A stretch of 8,497 nt of DNA from Gammaproteobacteria bacterium (lineage in GTDB: Bacteria; Pseudomonadota; Gammaproteobacteria; UBA7966), in the NCBI GenBank assembly GCA_003485715.1, contig DNIF01000043.1, forward strand, positions 1 to 8,497, given 5' to 3'. The notes under the pieces were generated by a model, which saw only the letters and a program-made list of their open reading frames with translations, had not been told where the DNA came from and made no database searches. Position numbers and translations under genes: made by a program. Position 1 is the stretch's first letter, and every line of letters begins with the position of its first letter. Below are positions 5,819 through 8,497 of the stretch, piece by piece.

Positions 5819-6822
5819 TCGTGGTGACGGGGGGTGCCGGCTTCATCGGCTCCAATCTGGTACAGGCGCTGAATCGCAGTGGCCGCACGGATATCTGGGT
5901 GGTGGACGATCTGCAGGATGGCCGGAAGTTTGCCAACCTCGCTGATGCAGTCATCGCTGATTACAGTGACAGTCAGCGTTTCCTCGCCTGGATCGACTCA
6001 CCCGCAGCTGCGCAGGCACCGATCGAGCGTGTGTTCCATCTCGGTGCCTGTGCCGTCACCACGACCTGGGACGGCCGCTACATGATGGAGGTCAACCACG
6101 AGTATTCGAAGCGCCTCTTCGAATACTGCACCGGGCTGTGTATCCCGTTCATCTATGCCTCGAGCGCCGCGGTCTATGGCACTGGCCGCGAGTTCGCGGA
6201 AGCAGCAGAGAACGAGCGGCCGGTGAACGTTTACGGCTGGTCGAAACTGGTCTTCGATCAGTTCGTGCGCGCGCGTATGGGCCGCCTCCATAGTCAGGTC
6301 GTCGGTCTGCGGTATTTCAATGTCTACGGGCCCCGTGAGCAGCACAAGGGGCGTATGGCGAGCGTGGTCCGTCATCTCGCCCTGCAAGTGATGTCCGAAG
6401 GCCGTCTGACGCTATTTGGCGAGCACGACGGCTGGGGCGAGGGCCAGCAGCGGCGTGACTTCGTGCATGTGGATGACTGCAATGCGGTAGCGCTGTGGTT
6501 CGCCGCGCATCCCGAGCAGAGTGGCATCTTCAATTGCGGCAGCGGGCAGGATCGCAGCTTCAACTCGCTGGCGCGGGCCGTCGCCGACTGGTTCGGTGGT
6601 GACATCGAGATCGGTTACCGAAGCTTCCCTGGTGATCTCGTCGGGGCCTACCAGAGCTATACCCGAGCGGATCTGACGCGTCTGCGCGCCGCAGGCTGTG
6701 ATATCGATTTCCGCGATCTGGAGACGGGGGTCCGTGGCTATCTGGATATGTTGCAGGCAGGCGCCGAAATCGACCGCGGGGTCGTTGCAAGTCGCCAGCG
6801 AGCCGCGGAGCGCGAGCGCTGA
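5815..6822 (+). CDS. hldD: ADP-L-glycero-D-manno-heptose 6-epimerase HldD
   Basis: HldD inverts C6 of ADP-D-glycero-D-manno-heptose to give the L-glycero donor used by LPS core heptosyltransferases. The product is 335 residues, an extended short-chain dehydrogenase/reductase fold with bound NADP. Seen: Rossmann motif TGGAGFIGSN (5-14), VVDDLQDG.KF, YASSAAVYG (S116/S117), catalytic Y140 with K144 (YGWSK), FNVYGPREQHKG with K178 (the second catalytic base in E. coli HldD), RRDFVHVDD (213-221), and the C-terminal ADLTRLRAAG. Compared with E. coli there is a short insertion (about 203-211, rich in Gly and Glu) and a charged C-terminal extension of about 20 residues ending AERER, whose codons include the waaA ribosome binding site. 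The start is GTG 5815, in a GTGA overlap with hldE and with GGAGG at 7 nt. Same transcript as hldE by inference. Confidence 0.97.
   Translation: MIVVTGGAGFIGSNLVQALNRSGRTDIWVVDDLQDGRKFANLADAVIADYSDSQRFLAWIDSPAAAQAPIERVFHLGACAVTTTWDGRYMMEVNHEYSKRLFEYCTGLCIPFIYASSAAVYGTGREFAEAAENERPVNVYGWSKLVFDQFVRARMGRLHSQVVGLRYFNVYGPREQHKGRMASVVRHLALQVMSEGRLTLFGEHDGWGEGQQRRDFVHVDDCNAVALWFAAHPEQSGIFNCGSGQDRSFNSLARAVADWFGGDIEIGYRSFPGDLVGAYQSYTRADLTRLRAAGCDIDFRDLETGVRGYLDMLQAGAEIDRGVVASRQRAAERER
6807..6821 (+). promoter_or_regulatory. Probable true waaA initiation site: GGAG plus CTG overlapping hldD stop
   Basis: GGAG (6807-6810) lies 8 nt before CTG 6819-6821, which overlaps the hldD stop (CTGA). Reading on in the waaA frame gives SRPGSHPLLTLYALAAECL and joins the waaA open frame at TTG 6879. 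The LLTLYALAAECLLPL segment aligns with the E. coli WaaA membrane-anchor start (MLELLYTALLYLIQPL). No in-frame ATG, GTG or TTG exists between the hldD stop and TTG 6879. Confidence 0.55.
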
Positions 6823-6878
6823 GCAGGCCGGGCAGCCATCCGCTGCTGACACTCTACGCGCTGGCTGCGGAGTGTCTG

Positions 6879-8117
6879 TTGCCGCTCGCCGCCGTGCGCC
6901 TCTTGTGGTTGTCGCTGCGTCGCCGTGGTTATGGTCGGCGCTGGTGGGAGCGCTTCGGTTTCTGGAAGGCGGCGCCGGCCGAAGCCCCGGTCTACTGGAT
7001 ACACGCGGTATCCGTGGGAGAGGTCCGCGCGGCGTTGCCAATCGTTCGCGCACTGCAGGCAGCCCGCCCCGGGGCCCATCTGCGCATCAGCACCACCACC
7101 GCGACGGGGGCCGACGCCCTCGCAGCAGCCGGCCTCGGCGGGCTGCACGCCTGGGCACCCTTCGATGCCGGTAGTGTGCAGCGGCGTCTGCTCGCCCGCC
7201 TGCGACCGCGAGTCGTGGTCATCATGGAGCGTGAGTTGTGGCCAGGCCTCATCCGCGCCTGTATCGAGGCCGGCATCCCCGTCCTCGTAGCCAATGCACG
7301 GCTGTCTGCCAGCAGCCTCAATGCCTATCTGCGGCTACCGGTGGCAGTGCGTCGGCAGATCTTCGGTGGACTCCAGGTCGCGGCCCAGTCGCTGGAGGAT
7401 GGCACACGCTTCGGCGCACTCGGTGTCCCCGCGGCCGCCGTCCGTTGCCTCGGCAACACCAAGATCGACGACGAACCTGCGCCAGGGTCGACGGTGATCC
7501 GCCGCCTGGACGCGTGGATCGCTGCGAGCACGCACGCGGGTGAGGAGATCGCTGCCCTCGCCGCGCATCGGGAATTACTTGCCCGCGGACAGGCACGGTT
7601 GCTGGTGCTGGTGCCGCGCCACCCGGAGCGTTTCGAGGCAGTGGCTCAGCTCGTGCTGCAGTCCGGCCTTGCCTATGGGCGTTGGAGTCAGGGCGCGCGG
7701 GTGCCGGACTGTGCCACTCCGGTGTTGCTGGTGGACACCATGGGGGCCCTGCGAGCGCTTTACGCGGAGGTGGCTGTCGCCTTCGTCGGTGGCACGCTCG
7801 TGCCAGTTGGTGGCCACAGCCTCTACGAGCCGCTGCTTGCAGGCACCCCTGTCGTGGTGGGCCCGCACCATGAGCATGTGTCTTCGGTGCTCGAAAGCGC
7901 CGGTGCCGCAGTCGGACTGCTGGCGGGTGCCGCGGCGCTGGCCCCCGCGATCGGTCAGCGGCTGACGGCGGTCGAAGCCCATCTCAGAGCTGCCGTGCTG
8001 GCCGCAGAGGATCTGCGCGCAGGTACTGGTGCGGCGAGCAGGACGGTCGATCTGTTGTTGGGACTCGCGGACGGCGCGGCCGCCGTCCCGCTCCCACCGG
8101 GAGAGGGGTTGGGGTGA
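6879..8117 (+). CDS. waaA: 3-deoxy-D-manno-octulosonic acid (Kdo) transferase WaaA
   Basis: WaaA (KdtA) transfers Kdo from CMP-Kdo to the lipid A precursor at the inner face of the cytoplasmic membrane. It is a GT-B fold GT30 enzyme. Residue numbers count from TTG 6879 (412 aa). Seen: RWWERFGF (21-28), HAVSVGE (42-48, where E48 is the expected catalytic base), IMERELWP (115-122), ANARLSASS (138-146), IAASTHAGEE (214-223), PRHPERF (246-252), VDTMGALRALY (285-295) and FVGGTLVPVGGHSLYEPLL (302-320) with E317. TTG 6879 is the only ordinary start codon but would cut the N-terminal membrane anchor in half. CTG 6819, with GGAG at 8 nt and overlapping the hldD stop, would give 432 aa and better family agreement (E. 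coli 425 aa). The last residues, PLPPGEGLG, are encoded by a dispersed-type repeat that also supplies the stop. One transcript with hldE and hldD is likely. Confidence 0.94.
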   Translation: MPLAAVRLLWLSLRRRGYGRRWWERFGFWKAAPAEAPVYWIHAVSVGEVRAALPIVRALQAARPGAHLRISTTTATGADALAAAGLGGLHAWAPFDAGSVQRRLLARLRPRVVVIMERELWPGLIRACIEAGIPVLVANARLSASSLNAYLRLPVAVRRQIFGGLQVAAQSLEDGTRFGALGVPAAAVRCLGNTKIDDEPAPGSTVIRRLDAWIAASTHAGEEIAALAAHRELLARGQARLLVLVPRHPERFEAVAQLVLQSGLAYGRWSQGARVPDCATPVLLVDTMGALRALYAEVAVAFVGGTLVPVGGHSLYEPLLAGTPVVVGPHHEHVSSVLESAGAAVGLLAGAAALAPAIGQRLTAVEAHLRAAVLAAEDLRAGTGAASRTVDLLLGLADGAAAVPLPPGEGLG

Positions 8118-8120
8118 GGG
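8091..8120. repeat. Dispersed-type repeat at the end of waaA
   Basis: The small hairpin CTCCC-ACC-GGGAG (8091-8103) runs into AGGGGTTGGGGTGAGGG (8104-8120). This arrangement resembles an intergenic repeat found scattered in many GC-rich proteobacterial genomes, often seen in translation as PLPPGEG.G. It overlaps the last waaA codons and stop (8115-8117). It could act as a weak transcription-end or mRNA-stabilising stem. Family membership is from memory of the pattern, not from a search. Confidence 0.55.
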
Positions 8121-8142
8121 TCGGAAGTGCCGCCACGCGAAG

Positions 8143-8160
8143 CCCCTGCAGACCTAGGGG
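8143..8160. repeat. Minor 5-bp hairpin between waaA and the large inverted repeat
   Basis: CCCCT (8143-8147) and AGGGG (8156-8160) pair around an 8-nt loop. It is short and may be chance, but it lies between the two longer repeats in the waaA downstream gap. Confidence 0.25.
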
Positions 8161-8165
8161 TCCAT

Positions 8166-8248
8166 CGTCATCCCCACTCAGGCGGGGATCCAGTGTCGTC
8201 GCGCCGACGCTGGGGAAGGACTGGATCCCCGCCTGAGCGGGGATGACG
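8166..8248. repeat. Large nested inverted repeat (29-bp arms) in the convergent gap
   Basis: The arms at 8166-8194 and 8220-8248 are reverse complements with a single mismatch (A8177) and a 25-nt spacer. Each arm is itself a hairpin: the right arm has ATCCCCGC-CTGA-GCGGGGAT (8225-8244, perfect), and the left arm is the same with one mismatch (8170-8189). Translated on the minus strand it gives VIPAQAGIQ and LDPRLSGDD, hallmarks of a widespread proteobacterial intergenic repeat (the GTCATTCCCGCG..AAGCGGGAATCCAG type; the core also resembles neisserial dRS3). It lies between the convergent waaA and hydrolase genes, so a bidirectional transcription-end role is plausible. It encodes no transposase. 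Similarity is recalled, not searched. Confidence 0.8.
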
Positions 8249-8272
8249 GCTTGAGCGCGAGAGGTCTTCCTC

Positions 8273-8497
8273 TCAGCGTCGCAACAACCCTTGCAACTCG
8301 CGAAAGGCCGGGTGGCTGGCGTCGCGCAGCCATTCGAAGACGATGGACTCACTGGTGACCACACTCACACCGGCGGCGCGCAACCGCTCGAGTGCGTTCT
8401 GGTAGTCCTCCAGGCGCCGCGAGCAGATGGCGTCCTCCACTACCCGCACGGTGTGACCCCGACCGGCAAAGTCGAAGGCTGTCTGCAGCACACAGAC
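8273..8497 (-). CDS. Isochorismatase-family (YcaC/ISOC-like) cysteine hydrolase, N-terminus cut by window edge
   Basis: The visible 74 residues are the C-terminal part of an isochorismatase-fold cysteine hydrolase. The frame is open to the right edge and starts V-C-V-L-Q-T-A-F-D, where Cys2 of the fragment matches the family nucleophile (VCVLQTA). It continues with VRVVEDAICSRR, ALERLRAAGVSVVTSES and FEWLRDASHPAFRELQGLL, the ending typical of the small YcaC/ISOC1-ISOC2-like subgroup. The Asp and Lys of the catalytic triad would lie in the missing N-terminal part. The family includes isochorismatases, nicotinamidases and many enzymes of unknown substrate, so none is assigned. The stop TGA is at plus-strand 8273-8275, convergent with waaA across a repeat-filled 155-bp gap. 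There is no evident functional link to LPS synthesis. Confidence 0.88.
   Translation of the reverse strand, partial: VCVLQTAFDFAGRGHTVRVVEDAICSRRLEDYQNALERLRAAGVSVVTSESIVFEWLRDASHPAFRELQGLLRR

Noticed and set aside
8166..8248. CRISPR repeat-spacer unit
   Set aside because: There are only two copies, in inverted orientation, with no regular direct repeats or cas genes. It is better explained as a dispersed inverted repeat.
7984..8364. Minus-strand frame containing VIPAQAGIQ
   Set aside because: This is the translation of the intergenic inverted repeat plus antisense waaA. Such frames are common false genes.

Overview
The window is GC-rich and gene-dense and looks like part of a Gram-negative, most likely gammaproteobacterial, chromosome outside the Enterobacterales. 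The reasons are a complete inner-core LPS gene set (hldE, hldD, waaA), a periplasmic disulfide isomerase (dsbC), XerD-type chromosome dimer resolution, and the order rplS - xerD - dsbC, which recalls the rplS/xerD/dsbC neighbourhood of Pseudomonas-like gammaproteobacteria. Genus cannot be fixed from the sequence alone.

Layout, left to right. (1) Positions 1-338 hold the 3' part of rplS (ribosomal protein L19), followed after 21 bp by xerD (360-1259), which starts with GTG. (2) On the opposite strand, 1347-2570 encodes a membrane-anchored Hanks-type Ser/Thr protein kinase with all catalytic motifs and a C-terminal tail I do not recognise. It is convergent with xerD and divergent from dsbC, and so splits the xerD-dsbC pair. 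A perfect 12-bp inverted repeat lies directly upstream of its ribosome binding site. (3) dsbC (2759-3466, +) converges, with only 17 bp between, on an exported DUF3108 protein (3484-4272, -). (4) A compact LPS-core block follows on the + strand: hldE (4391-5818), hldD (5815-6822, 4-nt overlap) and waaA (annotated 6879-8117, but probably beginning upstream at a CTG that overlaps the hldD stop). (5) The 155-bp gap after waaA (8118-8272) holds two dispersed-type repeats, one of which supplies the waaA stop codon. (6) The right edge (8273-8497, -) is the C-terminal part of an isochorismatase-fold hydrolase, cut by the window end.

Functionally, HldE and HldD make ADP-L-glycero-D-manno-heptose, and WaaA attaches Kdo to lipid A, the acceptor on which heptoses are then built. 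The tight overlaps suggest one transcript with translational coupling. DsbC and the DUF3108 protein are both predicted to be exported. The kinase is the only accessory-looking gene.

I see no mobile element, CRISPR array, phage genes, tRNA or rRNA. No obviously new multi-gene system is present. The items most worth a second look are the kinase (tail, position, 5' hairpin), the non-canonical waaA start, and the repeats after waaA. No gene-free stretch exceeds 300 bp. The 1260-1346 gap (xerD/kinase, convergent) shows no convincing terminator, and 2571-2758 (kinase/dsbC, divergent) must hold both promoters, but I could not pick convincing -35/-10 boxes there.
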